A DNA stretch of 44,430 bases from JANLIQ01 sp964358205. GTDB taxonomy: Bacteria > Patescibacteriota > UBA1384 > 2-12-FULL-50-11. The translations under genes and the position numbers were made by a program. Where the stretch lies: positions 1 through 44,430 of the forward strand of contig CAYHNZ010000005.1 of the NCBI GenBank assembly GCA_964358205.1, read 5' to 3'. The first letter of the stretch is position 1; each line of letters opens with the position of its first letter. Below are positions 21,165-30,604 of this stretch, one piece after another. The notes under the pieces are model-generated. The model had not been told where the DNA came from. It saw only the letters and a list, made by a program, of their open reading frames with translations, and did no database searches.

Positions 21165-23993
21165 ATGAAAATCAAACTACGCATCCCAAAAATTCGAAAT
21201 CCCTTCGCCAATCCGATTAACCTGAAGAAGCTCCAGCGTCAACTTTTTTCGCGTAAAACGTCTCGAAAGATTGCCTGGCGTCGGGTCGGTAAATACGCTC
21301 TTTGGTCAACGGGCGGTTTTATACTACTGATTATCTTGATGTTCGCCTGGTTTGCCAAAGACCTGCCCACTCCTGGTAAAATTCGTAATCTGGCGGCCGA
21401 GGGGTCGACCCGGCTATTCGACCGCAATATGCAGCCACTTTATACGATCTCTGGTGAGAAAAAACGGATATTGATCGATCAAAAAGATATTCCTCAAGTG
21501 ATCAAGGATGCCACTATCGCCATCGAGGACAAAAATTTCTACAGTCATCACGGTATCTACCTCAAGGGTATCGGGCGGGCAATTATTTTTGGCGGATCGC
21601 GCGGCGGTGGCTCGACCATCACCCAACAGTTTGTCAAAAACGCCATTCTCAAAGACAACAAGCACAATTTAGTTCGCAAGGTTAAAGAGGCGATTCTATC
21701 GATTGAGCTGGAGGCGCTGTATAGCAAGGAGCAGATTCTAACGCTCTATCTCAATGAGATTCCTTACGGTGGCAGTAACTACGGCATTGAAGCGGCCGCC
21801 AAGTCGTACTTCAATAAAAGTGCCAAAGACTTGACGATTGCCGAAGCGGCGACGTTGGCCGCCTTACCGCAGGCGCCATCAACCCTCTCCCCCTACGGCC
21901 AAAATATCGACCGCTTAATCGCCCGTCGAGATCTGACTATTAGCCTAATGGTCGAACAGGGCTACATTACCGGAGACCAGGCCACCGAAGCCAAGAAAGT
22001 CGAGCCGAAGTTTGCCCCGAGACGTGATTCGATTACCGCTCCCCACTTTGTGCTATTTGTTAAAGATTGGTTGGTGACTTACTTCACTAAAGAGCTCGGA
22101 GATGCTCAAGTGGCTGAACAAAAAGTCGAGAGCGGTGGCTTTGATGTCGTCACCACCTTAGATTTACCCAAGCAACAAGAGGCCGAAAGAATTGTTTCCG
22201 CCGCCGCCGGCAAGACGTTGAAGAACGCCGGCGCTTCCAACGCCGCCCTGGTGACAATCGACCCCAAGCGGGGCGAGGTTATTGCTATGGTTGGCTCGGT
22301 CGACTACTTTCAAGAGCAATTCGGCGCCTTCAATGTCGCCACCGCTTCGCGTCAACCGGGCTCGAGCTTCAAGCCAATTGTTTACTCGGCCGCATTTAAG
22401 GAAAAATATAATCCAGCCACCACTCTCTTCGACTTAAGAACTGACTTCGGTAAATATATACCCGATAACTTTGATGGCGGTTTTCGCGGGCCGGTCACCA
22501 TCCGCCAGGCATTAGGCAACTCGCTCAACATCCCGGCCGTAAAGATTCTGGGGCTGGTTGGAATAGACGACGCCCTCAAGAATGCCAGTGACCTCGGCAT
22601 CACCACCCTAACCGATAAAGATCGCTATGGTTTATCTTTGGTGTTGGGTGGGGGCGAGGTTAAGTTGACGGAAATGACGACCGCCTATGGAGTATTTGCC
22701 GCGGGTGGCGTTTTAATGCCGACAACGCCGATTCTCAAAATCACCGACAGCAAACAAAAAGTAATTTACACCCATGAGGATCCGAAAGACGGCCGACAAG
22801 TCCTTGACCCCCAAATTGCCTATCAAATATCAAATGTCTTGAGTGACGTTGAAGCCAAAAAGCCCACCTTCGGTCGAACGCTTGGTGTCTTAACCCTTCA
22901 GGGTCGTCCGGCGGCTAGCAAAACCGGCACTACCGATGCTTTTCGTGATGCCTGGACTATGGGTTATACGCCCCAGTATGTAACCGGGGTTTGGGCCGGT
23001 AACAACGATAACACCTCTATGAACCGAGCTGGCGGTTCGGTCGCCGCCGCCCCAATTTGGGATGCCTTTATGGAGTATCTTCACAAAGATCTGCCGGTCG
23101 AGCAATTTAGCCGCCCCGCCGGCATTAGAGATGTCACGGTTGATCGTCTATCCAACAAATTACCGGTCGACGGCTCTGAAACGATTACTGATATTTTTGC
23201 CAGCTGGCAAGTGCCAACCGAAAAAGACGATGTCCATGTACGAGTCCGGGTCTGCAAGGAGAATGGTTTGTTAGCTGACGCCTCTATTCCTGATGAGCTG
23301 ACCGAGGATCGCACCTATACTAATATCCACTCTGAAAAACCCAATAACCCCAATTGGGAAGGGCCGGTCCTGGCTTGGGCGAATGCTAATGGTTTTAATA
23401 ACCGGCCACCAACCGAAAAATGCCAAGCCGGCAATGTTCAACCCAGCGTTGAAATTACTTCGCCTACCAACGACCAAGAGGTGACGGGTCAATTTACGAT
23501 TAGTGTCAGTGCCAGCGCTCCGAGCGGTGTTAGGCAGGTCGAGCTAACAATTGATAATATTTCGATCGGTGTCATCACCTCAAGCCCGTACCAAATGTCC
23601 TATAACGCCGGACTCCTCGCTGATGGGGATCACAAACTTCAAGCCACCGTCACTAGCAATAATGGCTCTAGCGCCACAAGTGGTGTCGTCAATTTCATTG
23701 TCATCTCTGACCATACTCCACCGAGCGAAGTCAGTAGTCTTATCGGCCTGACTGGCGGCGGCCAAATTGTCTTGAGCTGGATAAATCCCACCGACATCGA
23801 TTTTCAGCTAGTAAGAATAAAAATTTACAGTGGGGCGCCCGGCTATTCTAATTTATATCGAACGGTCGAAGTGGCCAAGCCAGGCAAAACCGTCACCATC
23901 GGCGGGCTATCCGGAACACTACGATTTATGGTTCACGCCGTCGATAATGTCGGCAACCAATCGGACGGAATCGAGCGATATTACTCGTTTTGA
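21165..23993 (+). CDS. Class A penicillin-binding protein (PBP1A-type)
   Basis: A bifunctional 942-residue peptidoglycan synthase. Basic N-terminus, membrane span (about 51-64), GT51 glycosyltransferase with IEDKNFYSHHG (120-130) and GGGSTITQQFVKN, then a transpeptidase with the SSFK active site (about 400), GNSLN (about 452) and KTGTT (about 586). The last 220 residues are unusual: an Ig-like domain (PSVEITSPTNDQEVTGQF onward) and a fibronectin III-like domain, which probably bind wall or partner proteins. It lies divergent from tyrS, and its 5' leader is AT-rich repeat (ATTACT units). Confidence 0.94.
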   Translation: MKIKLRIPKIRNPFANPINLKKLQRQLFSRKTSRKIAWRRVGKYALWSTGGFILLIILMFAWFAKDLPTPGKIRNLAAEGSTRLFDRNMQPLYTISGEKKRILIDQKDIPQVIKDATIAIEDKNFYSHHGIYLKGIGRAIIFGGSRGGGSTITQQFVKNAILKDNKHNLVRKVKEAILSIELEALYSKEQILTLYLNEIPYGGSNYGIEAAAKSYFNKSAKDLTIAEAATLAALPQAPSTLSPYGQNIDRLIARRDLTISLMVEQGYITGDQATEAKKVEPKFAPRRDSITAPHFVLFVKDWLVTYFTKELGDAQVAEQKVESGGFDVVTTLDLPKQQEAERIVSAAAGKTLKNAGASNAALVTIDPKRGEVIAMVGSVDYFQEQFGAFNVATASRQPGSSFKPIVYSAAFKEKYNPATTLFDLRTDFGKYIPDNFDGGFRGPVTIRQALGNSLNIPAVKILGLVGIDDALKNASDLGITTLTDKDRYGLSLVLGGGEVKLTEMTTAYGVFAAGGVLMPTTPILKITDSKQKVIYTHEDPKDGRQVLDPQIAYQISNVLSDVEAKKPTFGRTLGVLTLQGRPAASKTGTTDAFRDAWTMGYTPQYVTGVWAGNNDNTSMNRAGGSVAAAPIWDAFMEYLHKDLPVEQFSRPAGIRDVTVDRLSNKLPVDGSETITDIFASWQVPTEKDDVHVRVRVCKENGLLADASIPDELTEDRTYTNIHSEKPNNPNWEGPVLAWANANGFNNRPPTEKCQAGNVQPSVEITSPTNDQEVTGQFTISVSASAPSGVRQVELTIDNISIGVITSSPYQMSYNAGLLADGDHKLQATVTSNNGSSATSGVVNFIVISDHTPPSEVSSLIGLTGGGQIVLSWINPTDIDFQLVRIKIYSGAPGYSNLYRTVEVAKPGKTVTIGGLSGTLRFMVHAVDNVGNQSDGIERYYSF

Positions 23994-23999
23994 CCTTAG

Positions 24000-24155
24000 G
24001 CAGGTCAAAACAAAAGTCTAAAGTCTAAAGGCTAAAGTCTGAATTAAGCATTAAGTTTCAAGTATCAAGTTTTAAATACTTGCTACTTACTTTGAGCGGA
24101 GTGAAAAGCGAGCGGTAGCGACATTTCAGACTTCAGACTTTAGCCTTTAGACTTG
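24000..24155. repeat. Intergenic inverted-repeat element with core copy 4
   Basis: Left arm AAGTCTAAAGGCTAAAGTCT is matched by the right arm AGACTTTAGCCTTTAGACTT as a perfect 20-bp inverted repeat within longer imperfect arms. The AGCGA-N5-AGCGA core is at 24107-24121, nearer the right arm. It lies between the convergent penicillin-binding protein and radA genes and encodes no protein. Confidence 0.8.
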
Positions 24156-24169
24156 GGTCTGCTGTTTGG

Positions 24170-25462
24170 CTAGTCGAACAGCGCTCCAAGCTGTTTCAAT
24201 GAAGTAATCTTCGTGTTCGGTTGATAGCCCAGACGCTTGGCTTCTTTTATTCGACCGGGCAGACTGTGGGCAGGACGAATTTCGCCGAGTAAGCCTATTT
24301 CGCCGATCAGGACGATATTGTCAGGCAGAACTTTTTTCGTTAGTGACGACATAATTGCCCCGGCGATCGCTAGATCGATCCCTGGGTCTTTGAGAGAAAA
24401 GCCGCCGACGACATTGATAAAAATATCGTACTGATTGGCTGGTACGTTGAGGCGATTCTCCAGCACCGCCAAAATAACATTGAGACGATTGGGATCGATG
24501 CCCTGGCAGGATCGCTTTGGGTAACCAAAACTGGTTTTGGTCGACAGGGCTTGAATTTCAACCAAGAATGATCGACTACCCTCGGCGGTGATCGTCAACG
24601 CCCGGCCCGGTAACTTTTCCGTTATCAGCGAGGCGAACAATTTGCCCGGATCTTGAACGGCTTCAAACCCATCTTTGGTCAGTTGATAGATACCGACCTC
24701 GTCCAACGGGCCGTAGCGGTTTTTCTCGACATGTAATATTCGCAAACCAGTCCGTTTTTCGCCCTCAAGGTACAAGACGGCGTCAACTAAATGTTCCAAA
24801 ACTTTCGGACCGGCGATCGCTCCATCTTTTGTAATATGGCCGATAACGATAAGGGCGACAGTATTTTGTTTGGCAAATTGAGTCAAACGCCAAACGATTT
24901 CACGCACCTGAACTAGCGAGCCAGGCGTACCGGCGGTCGTCTCGTCGAAAACTGTTTGAATTGAATCAATCACAACCAGTTTCGGCTGACTGCTTCGGAC
25001 CGCCGCCAGAATCCGTCCGACGTCGCGCTCGGCTGAAACCTGTACACCGTTGGGCTTAATCTTCAAGCGATCGGCGCGCATCTTCAACTGCTCCAATGAC
25101 TCTTCGGCCGAAAAGTAGAGCGAGTTGGGAATTGAGCTTGCCACCTGCAAGAGCAGGGTGCTTTTGCCGACGCCCGGACTACCAGCAATTAAAATCACCG
25201 ACCCGGGCACAATCCCCGGTTCATCGGCGCCCAAAACTTGATCAAATTCTTTCAAGCCACTTCGCAGACGCTGGACGTGGTGGAGTTTGATCTCACCGAT
25301 ATTAACCAAATCAGCCGGCGTCGTTTGGCTCGCCGAGACTTCGGATGAGTCAAAACGCTCTTCCGTCAAAGTATTCCATTCGCTACAGTTCGGGCACTTA
25401 CCCGACCAGCGCGGGAACTGCTGTTGACAACCCAAACAAACAAAGGTGGTTTTACTTTTCAT
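24170..25462 (-). CDS. radA: DNA repair protein RadA
   Basis: A 430-residue RecA-like ATPase that promotes branch migration in recombinational repair. N-terminal zinc finger C9/C12/C23/C26, Walker A GSPGVGKST (94-102), the RadA-specific KNRYG motif (KNRFG in most) and a C-terminal Lon-protease-like domain (VVGGFSLKDPGIDLAIAGAI). Slightly shorter than the usual 450 residues. The gene stands at the border of the defence island; a core repeat lies just upstream of its ATG. Confidence 0.95.
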   Translation of the reverse strand: MKSKTTFVCLGCQQQFPRWSGKCPNCSEWNTLTEERFDSSEVSASQTTPADLVNIGEIKLHHVQRLRSGLKEFDQVLGADEPGIVPGSVILIAGSPGVGKSTLLLQVASSIPNSLYFSAEESLEQLKMRADRLKIKPNGVQVSAERDVGRILAAVRSSQPKLVVIDSIQTVFDETTAGTPGSLVQVREIVWRLTQFAKQNTVALIVIGHITKDGAIAGPKVLEHLVDAVLYLEGEKRTGLRILHVEKNRYGPLDEVGIYQLTKDGFEAVQDPGKLFASLITEKLPGRALTITAEGSRSFLVEIQALSTKTSFGYPKRSCQGIDPNRLNVILAVLENRLNVPANQYDIFINVVGGFSLKDPGIDLAIAGAIMSSLTKKVLPDNIVLIGEIGLLGEIRPAHSLPGRIKEAKRLGYQPNTKITSLKQLGALFD

Positions 25463-25511
25463 TTTATGATTTAAGACGAATAAAATGAGAAGCGAGCGTT
25501 AGCGACATATT
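25463..25511. repeat. Short intergenic element with core copy 5
   Basis: The AGCGA-N5-AGCGA core (25491-25505) is preceded by AAATGAGA and followed by CATATTTCATTT, giving short inverted arms (AAATGA/TCATTT). It fills the whole gap between radA and the defence island. Confidence 0.6.
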
Positions 25512-26408
25512 TCATTTGCTTTTTCCGCTCATTTCCACTGGAGATTTACCTCCTAAAGACCGGTGGGGGAAATGATTCCAAGCGTCGGTAATAACCTCTA
25601 AAATTTGTTCAAGCTCAATTTTTCCGAATCCTGTATCAAACATCGCTATGAATCTGGGTAGGTTTTCCTGACCTCCCTCTTTGAAAATGATTTCCTTAAT
25701 CTCATCCAGCCGATGATGACTCTTACTTGCTTCTAGTAAGGCGATTACTTCAGTTTCAATCTCTTGTCGCTTCTTCAGAATCGATGTTGGGACAGATTCA
25801 AACTGTTCAAATATTCTACGGTACGCCGGCACTTCGGTTAATCGGCTCCAAACCATTTGTAAACTCTTAATCACCGACGGCTTCATATCATCTATATATT
25901 CAGCTTTGTTACTTCCGTCGTCATAAAGATCTATTAAAACCTCGAGTTCGGCCACAAAATCACGATACTGCTTGATGGCGATAGCTTTAGTTTCTTTTCT
26001 CTTTTGGCTTGGCGATTTGCTTCTTAGGTATGAAAATTCATCCATTCGACTCGATAAAGATATATAGAGCCAATCCCCAGTTTTACGCGCCGCTTCCCGT
26101 ACTCGGCCGTCTGGGTGTTGTAAATTTTTCTTAATAAATGCTTTCAGTTCCTCAAAGTAATCATCGGCTAACGCCAGGTAGAAAATGCTCAAACCCGCAA
26201 TAATATCAGCTTTATGGACGGGGTCTGTAATGCTGTCGAAGTTATCGATAACTTCAAGAACGAACCGACCAGAATTACGAAACTTATGATGCTCCTTCCT
26301 CCACAGCTTCTCGATCTCTTTCTTCGCTTCCTTAACCTCAACACGACTTCCAGTCGCCATCATTTCAAAAATCGGCCCGAATAGTTTTTTAATGTTTGTG
26401 TAGTTCAT
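25512..26408 (-). CDS. Helical protein of unknown function, last gene of the defence operon
   Basis: About 298 residues from ATG 26408; the frame also allows ATG 26432, overlapping the hsdR stop and preceded by AGGA. The family is not recognised. The first 130 residues look like a HEAT-like helical repeat (SITDPVHKADIIAGLSIFYL, HPDGRVREAARKTGDWLY). A charged middle region follows, and the C-terminal 30 residues carry DAWNHFPHRSLGGKSP. Its place directly after hsdR suggests an accessory part of the island. Confidence 0.75.
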   Translation of the reverse strand: MNYTNIKKLFGPIFEMMATGSRVEVKEAKKEIEKLWRKEHHKFRNSGRFVLEVIDNFDSITDPVHKADIIAGLSIFYLALADDYFEELKAFIKKNLQHPDGRVREAARKTGDWLYISLSSRMDEFSYLRSKSPSQKRKETKAIAIKQYRDFVAELEVLIDLYDDGSNKAEYIDDMKPSVIKSLQMVWSRLTEVPAYRRIFEQFESVPTSILKKRQEIETEVIALLEASKSHHRLDEIKEIIFKEGGQENLPRFIAMFDTGFGKIELEQILEVITDAWNHFPHRSLGGKSPVEMSGKSK

Positions 26409-26424
26409 AGTTTTCTCGGAAAGT

Positions 26425-29400
26425 TTACGCATCCGATTCCTGATCCCAATCATCCCCAAATAATCCTGCCTGAACTAGGACTAATTCCGTTGCCATTTTT
26501 TCTTGATCGGGTGGGTAGCCGTAGTCTCGCAGTAGTTTCTTCACCATTATCCGCAACCTGGCTTTAGCGCTTTCGCGAATTGACCAGTCAACGGTGATGT
26601 TATCTCGAACCCGCTTCACGAGTAGCCGCGCTAACTCTCTTAGCTTCTCATCACCCATCACGGCCTTGGCGCTGTCGTTTTCTACAAGAGCATCGTAGAA
26701 TGCCACCTCATCTGCAGATAGTCCGAGCTTTTCTACCTCGTCTTCGGAGGCTTTTATTTCTCTGGCAATCTGAATCAGTTCCTCAATAACTTGCGCCGCC
26801 TCAACGGCATTGTTCTTGTAGCGCAAGATTGCTTTCTCTAGCATCTCCGAAAATGTTCCTAACTTAACGGCATTCTTGGAAAATTTAGCTCTTATCTCTC
26901 CGTCCAGTAGTCTTCTCAAGGCTTCCACGGCCAGGTTCTTGCGTTCCATTCCACGAATTTCTGCTAAAAATTCATCGGATAAAATTGAAATGTCTGGTCG
27001 TTCGATGCCAGCGGCGGCAAAGATATCTACTACTCCAGCTGGAGCGATAGCTTTATCAACAATTTGCTTGATCGCCATCCCAAAGTCTTCGTTAGTGCGA
27101 CCTTTTTCGATGATTTTAGCTAACCTAGCCCGAACTGCCTGGAAGAAAGCCACTTCCTCACGAACAGCCAGCGCTTCAATGTGGGGTACGGCGAGTACGA
27201 AAGCTTTCGACAGTTCCAAAATATATTGTTTAAAGTTCTTTTCGCCATCCTCAACACCTAATACAAATTCTTGAGCGTCAAGTAAAATTTGCATCTGTTT
27301 TTTGACATCCGAGGTGAAGTAACGGCGGTAATTAAACGGATGAAACATATCCCGCAGTTGCTCGAGTTTCTCTTTCATCACCATTACCGCTTCATGCTGA
27401 TCGTGTGTCGGTCGTCCCTTACCGCCACTGACTGTATAGGTCTGCAATGCCTCTCGAAGTGCCGAAGCTACCCCTAAATAATCTACTACTAGACTACCCG
27501 GCTTGTCCTGGTAAACGCGGTTAATCCTGGCAATAGCTTGCATTAAGTTATGACCTTTCAGTGGCTTGTCCAAGTACATTGTGTGTAAACTTGGAGCGTC
27601 AAAACCGGTCAGCCACATATCGCAAACAATCGCTAACTTAAATGTTGATGCGGGGTCTTTGAAATAACCAGCCAGTTCTCGACGACGCTCTTTGTTGCGA
27701 ATATGGGCTTGCCACTCCAGCGGATCGCTGGCCGAACCGGTCATAATCACTTTAATAAACCCGTTTTTGTCACCATCGCTCGCCCACTCTGGTTTTAAGG
27801 CAATTATTGCCTCGTATAAATCAACGGCAATTCGTCGGCTCATTGTTACAATCATCCCCTTGCCTTCAAGAGCGCTAAGTCGATTTTCAAAATGCTCGAC
27901 AATATCGCTAGCAATCCGCTCAATTCGCCTGCTATTACCAACAATCGCTTCTGCTTGCGCCCACTTGGCCTTTAGCTCGTCCTGCCGATCCAGTTCCTCA
28001 CCTTCGGTTAACTCGGCAAACTCTCGGTCGATTTGCTCACGCATGTCTTCTTGAATATTGAGCTCCACGAGACGGCTTTCGTAGTAAATCGGCACGGTTG
28101 CTCCGTCTTTGACTGACTGCTCGATATCGTAAATATCTAAATAATTACCAAAGACAGCTGGCGTTGATCGGTCGTCACTTTCAATCGGCGTGCCGGTAAA
28201 ACCGATAAAACTAGCGTTGGGTAAAGCATCGCGAATATGTTTGGCGAAGCCATCGATAAAGTTGTACTGGCTCCGATGGGCTTCATCGGCAATAACGATT
28301 ATGTTTTCTCGATCAGATAATAGCGGGAATTCAGCTCCCTTTTCCGGGAAAAATTTGGCGTTGGTGGTGAAAATAATTCCGCCGGACTCTCGACGCAAGA
28401 TTTCTTTTAAGTGGTCACAGCTCTCGGCCTGACTGGGGGTTTGCCGAAGAATGTCCTTGCAGTTCGCAAATGTGTCATGCAACTGATTATCGAGATCGTT
28501 GCGGTCTGTTACCAAAATCACCGTCGGGTTTTTCAACTCCGGATTAGCCACAAGCTTACCGGCATAAAACACCATTGATAGAGATTTTCCCGACCCTTGA
28601 GTATGCCAAACAACACCAATGCGGTGATCGCTACCGGGTCTAATGGAAGTAATTGTTGAAGTGAGAGCTTTCTGGACTGCCCAGTATTGGTGGTAAGCGG
28701 CCAGCTTTTTGCTGAAAGTTTCTTTTTTGTCTTTCTCAAAAACGATAAAGTTACGGACAATCTCTAGAAATCGGCTTTTATCGCAGACTCCATTGAGTAG
28801 TACCTCTAGCATTGGCACGCCCTGGTGATCTTTCTCGCCCTCAATAGTTTTCCAAGCCGTAAAACGCTCAAAAGTGGCGCTGATCGTGCCCATTTCGGCG
28901 TCAATACCATCGGTGATTATCTCCAGCTCGTTAAACCTAAAGAGTGGCTGGATTTCTGCTTCATAGGTTTGGAGCTGATTGTAGGCGGACTTAAGACTGG
29001 CCGTTTCGCTAGTTGGATCTTTTATTTCGATAATTCCCAGCGGCAAGCCGTTCACAAACAAAACAATATCGGGCCGACGATGGTAATCGCCGTTGATGAC
29101 GGTAAATTGGTTGACGGCGACAAATTCGTTATTGGCAGGATTAGTAAAATCAAACAGTTGCGCTTGTTCAGTTCGCACCTCGCCGCTGGCGGTGCGGTAT
29201 TCGACGCTGACGCCATCGGTTAGCTGGCTGTGGAATTGGTGGTTGTCCAGCAACATTTCCGGGTGATGGTGGCGGATTGTTTTCTTCACCACTTCTTCAA
29301 TGGCCAAAACTGGCAGATGTGGATTAATTTTAGCGACCGCTTCCGCCAGCCGTCGCTCCAAAACTACCTGATCATATTTTCGCTCGCTCGTTCCCTCTGG

Positions 29401-29484
29401 CCCAATTTCCGGCCCATTCAAAACCTCCCAGCCAAGCTGGTCTAAAATCTTCAACGCTTCTTGTTCAACTTTTTCTTCAGTCAT
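26425..29484 (-). CDS. hsdR: Type I restriction enzyme R subunit
   Basis: A 1019-residue motor and nuclease subunit of the HsdRMS complex, which translocates DNA and cleaves it when the target is unmethylated. N-terminal PD-(D/E)xK nuclease region (RPDIVLFVNGLPLGIIEIK, about 134-152), helicase Walker A HTQGSGKS (about 295), DEAH box IADEAHRSQY (about 400), helicase motif III TGTPI, motif VI QAIARINR, then a long helical C-terminal domain that docks on HsdM. It appears intact. The start ATG shares one base with the stop of the SIR2-like gene (TAATG), so translation is coupled. Confidence 0.96.
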   Translation of the reverse strand: MTEEKVEQEALKILDQLGWEVLNGPEIGPEGTSERKYDQVVLERRLAEAVAKINPHLPVLAIEEVVKKTIRHHHPEMLLDNHQFHSQLTDGVSVEYRTASGEVRTEQAQLFDFTNPANNEFVAVNQFTVINGDYHRRPDIVLFVNGLPLGIIEIKDPTSETASLKSAYNQLQTYEAEIQPLFRFNELEIITDGIDAEMGTISATFERFTAWKTIEGEKDHQGVPMLEVLLNGVCDKSRFLEIVRNFIVFEKDKKETFSKKLAAYHQYWAVQKALTSTITSIRPGSDHRIGVVWHTQGSGKSLSMVFYAGKLVANPELKNPTVILVTDRNDLDNQLHDTFANCKDILRQTPSQAESCDHLKEILRRESGGIIFTTNAKFFPEKGAEFPLLSDRENIIVIADEAHRSQYNFIDGFAKHIRDALPNASFIGFTGTPIESDDRSTPAVFGNYLDIYDIEQSVKDGATVPIYYESRLVELNIQEDMREQIDREFAELTEGEELDRQDELKAKWAQAEAIVGNSRRIERIASDIVEHFENRLSALEGKGMIVTMSRRIAVDLYEAIIALKPEWASDGDKNGFIKVIMTGSASDPLEWQAHIRNKERRRELAGYFKDPASTFKLAIVCDMWLTGFDAPSLHTMYLDKPLKGHNLMQAIARINRVYQDKPGSLVVDYLGVASALREALQTYTVSGGKGRPTHDQHEAVMVMKEKLEQLRDMFHPFNYRRYFTSDVKKQMQILLDAQEFVLGVEDGEKNFKQYILELSKAFVLAVPHIEALAVREEVAFFQAVRARLAKIIEKGRTNEDFGMAIKQIVDKAIAPAGVVDIFAAAGIERPDISILSDEFLAEIRGMERKNLAVEALRRLLDGEIRAKFSKNAVKLGTFSEMLEKAILRYKNNAVEAAQVIEELIQIAREIKASEDEVEKLGLSADEVAFYDALVENDSAKAVMGDEKLRELARLLVKRVRDNITVDWSIRESAKARLRIMVKKLLRDYGYPPDQEKMATELVLVQAGLFGDDWDQESDA

Positions 29485-30518
29485 TACTTTAAAAACTCTT
29501 CCGCTTCATCGCTTCCCATATAATTTGTAAATCCCTTATCCGCGATCACTCTAATATTTGAGGTTATCTTTGCATTAAGTTGCTCCAAGGTGTTCTTACT
29601 ATCTTCTCCTCCTACAAAAGCAATGGGAATATTTCTTTTTGAAAGTTCTTCGAGTAGCAAATTTAACAAAAATTGATCCTTTACTTTCCAGCCGATAATT
29701 AGAATTCTATCAATTTTAGGTATCTGTAGATTAAGTAAATCAATGTGACTCTGAGGACAGACGAAATTATTCTTTTCTTGAATTGGTAAAGCCAATGCTG
29801 GATGGAATGAATAACCCCGAAGCGGTGCGAATTGCTTCGCATAAATAGATTTTGGGTTCTCCTTGTCGTTTTTTATTACCAACTTCCACTCCTCCATATT
29901 TGGGGTGCCGATAATTGTTTCAGGAACTGACATCAATAAGTCATAGCTTGGCTTATCTTCCAGTAAGTTTATTCCTCTTGCCCAATACCAATTACATGCA
30001 CCGTGGATTTTAATTATTGGAATGTTTCCAGAGATGTAATCGTCTGGATTATCAACGTTTGTCTTTCCTAAAACTCTTTCCAGCAACAAGTCATAATTAA
30101 AATTCACGAAAATTGCCCTACCTCCGTTCTGTTTTATTTGATGAAATAAGTCAGAGTAATTGTTGTTTGGTCGATAATAATTTCTACTTACCGATCCAAA
30201 AAGGTCAGATAAGTAGAAAAGTAACGCAACGAAGCTTTTCTTTAGATCGGGGTCATTTTTTACCCCGTCTTTGTGTTGCGTAGTTAATACCTCTTCGAAT
30301 GTTAAACTTCCTGCTCGTAACCTTGAACGAATATGGCTCACCATATCTGTCATTTCGGGGTATTTGTCAATTAGGTTTTGGAATCTCGTACCATCAAATA
30401 AGTACTTAGTAAGCGGTGGTTTCCAGTCGCGTAAATCGTAATCATTCACGGGGTAGTCACCTGGGGGTACGCAGTCATATGATGCGCCAGCACCGGTGAT
30501 GATAAGTGGATAAGTCAT
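29484..30518 (-). CDS. SIR2-like domain protein
   Basis: A 344-residue protein with the NAD-binding SIR2 fold. The glycine-rich IITGAGASYD (6-15), VNFNYD (138-143, matching the catalytic N-x-D) and the catalytic-His segment IKIHGACN (H172) are all present, plus a C-terminal Rossmann strand ILIIGWKVKDQF. SIR2-like proteins of antiphage systems (Thoeris ThsA, DSR, Avs and pAgo partners) act as NAD-depleting effectors. An NADase role here is inferred. Being placed between hsdS and hsdR within the restriction operon is uncommon. GGGAG precedes its ATG, which overlaps the 29-residue frame's stop. Confidence 0.85.
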   Translation of the reverse strand: MTYPLIITGAGASYDCVPPGDYPVNDYDLRDWKPPLTKYLFDGTRFQNLIDKYPEMTDMVSHIRSRLRAGSLTFEEVLTTQHKDGVKNDPDLKKSFVALLFYLSDLFGSVSRNYYRPNNNYSDLFHQIKQNGGRAIFVNFNYDLLLERVLGKTNVDNPDDYISGNIPIIKIHGACNWYWARGINLLEDKPSYDLLMSVPETIIGTPNMEEWKLVIKNDKENPKSIYAKQFAPLRGYSFHPALALPIQEKNNFVCPQSHIDLLNLQIPKIDRILIIGWKVKDQFLLNLLLEELSKRNIPIAFVGGEDSKNTLEQLNAKITSNIRVIADKGFTNYMGSDEAEEFLK

Positions 30519-30604
30519 ATCGCAGTTTCTCCCGAAATAAAACGTGTCAAAAACGAATCGTTAGAGTTGACAGTCGATACTTCTTCAATTTTATCTTCGG
30601 TCAT
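30515..30604 (-). CDS. 29-residue coupled peptide gene
   Basis: A frame of 30 codons beginning MTEDKIEEVSTVNSNDSFLT. Its start overlaps the preceding gene's stop as ATGA (30604-30601), and its stop overlaps the SIR2-like ATG as ATGA (30518-30515). Such double overlap fills the gap exactly and is hard to explain unless it is translated. The peptide is acidic at its N-terminus. It may be a small regulator or antitoxin, or simply a coupling device for the SIR2-like gene. Family unknown. Confidence 0.55.
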   Translation of the reverse strand: MTEDKIEEVSTVNSNDSFLTRFISGETAI

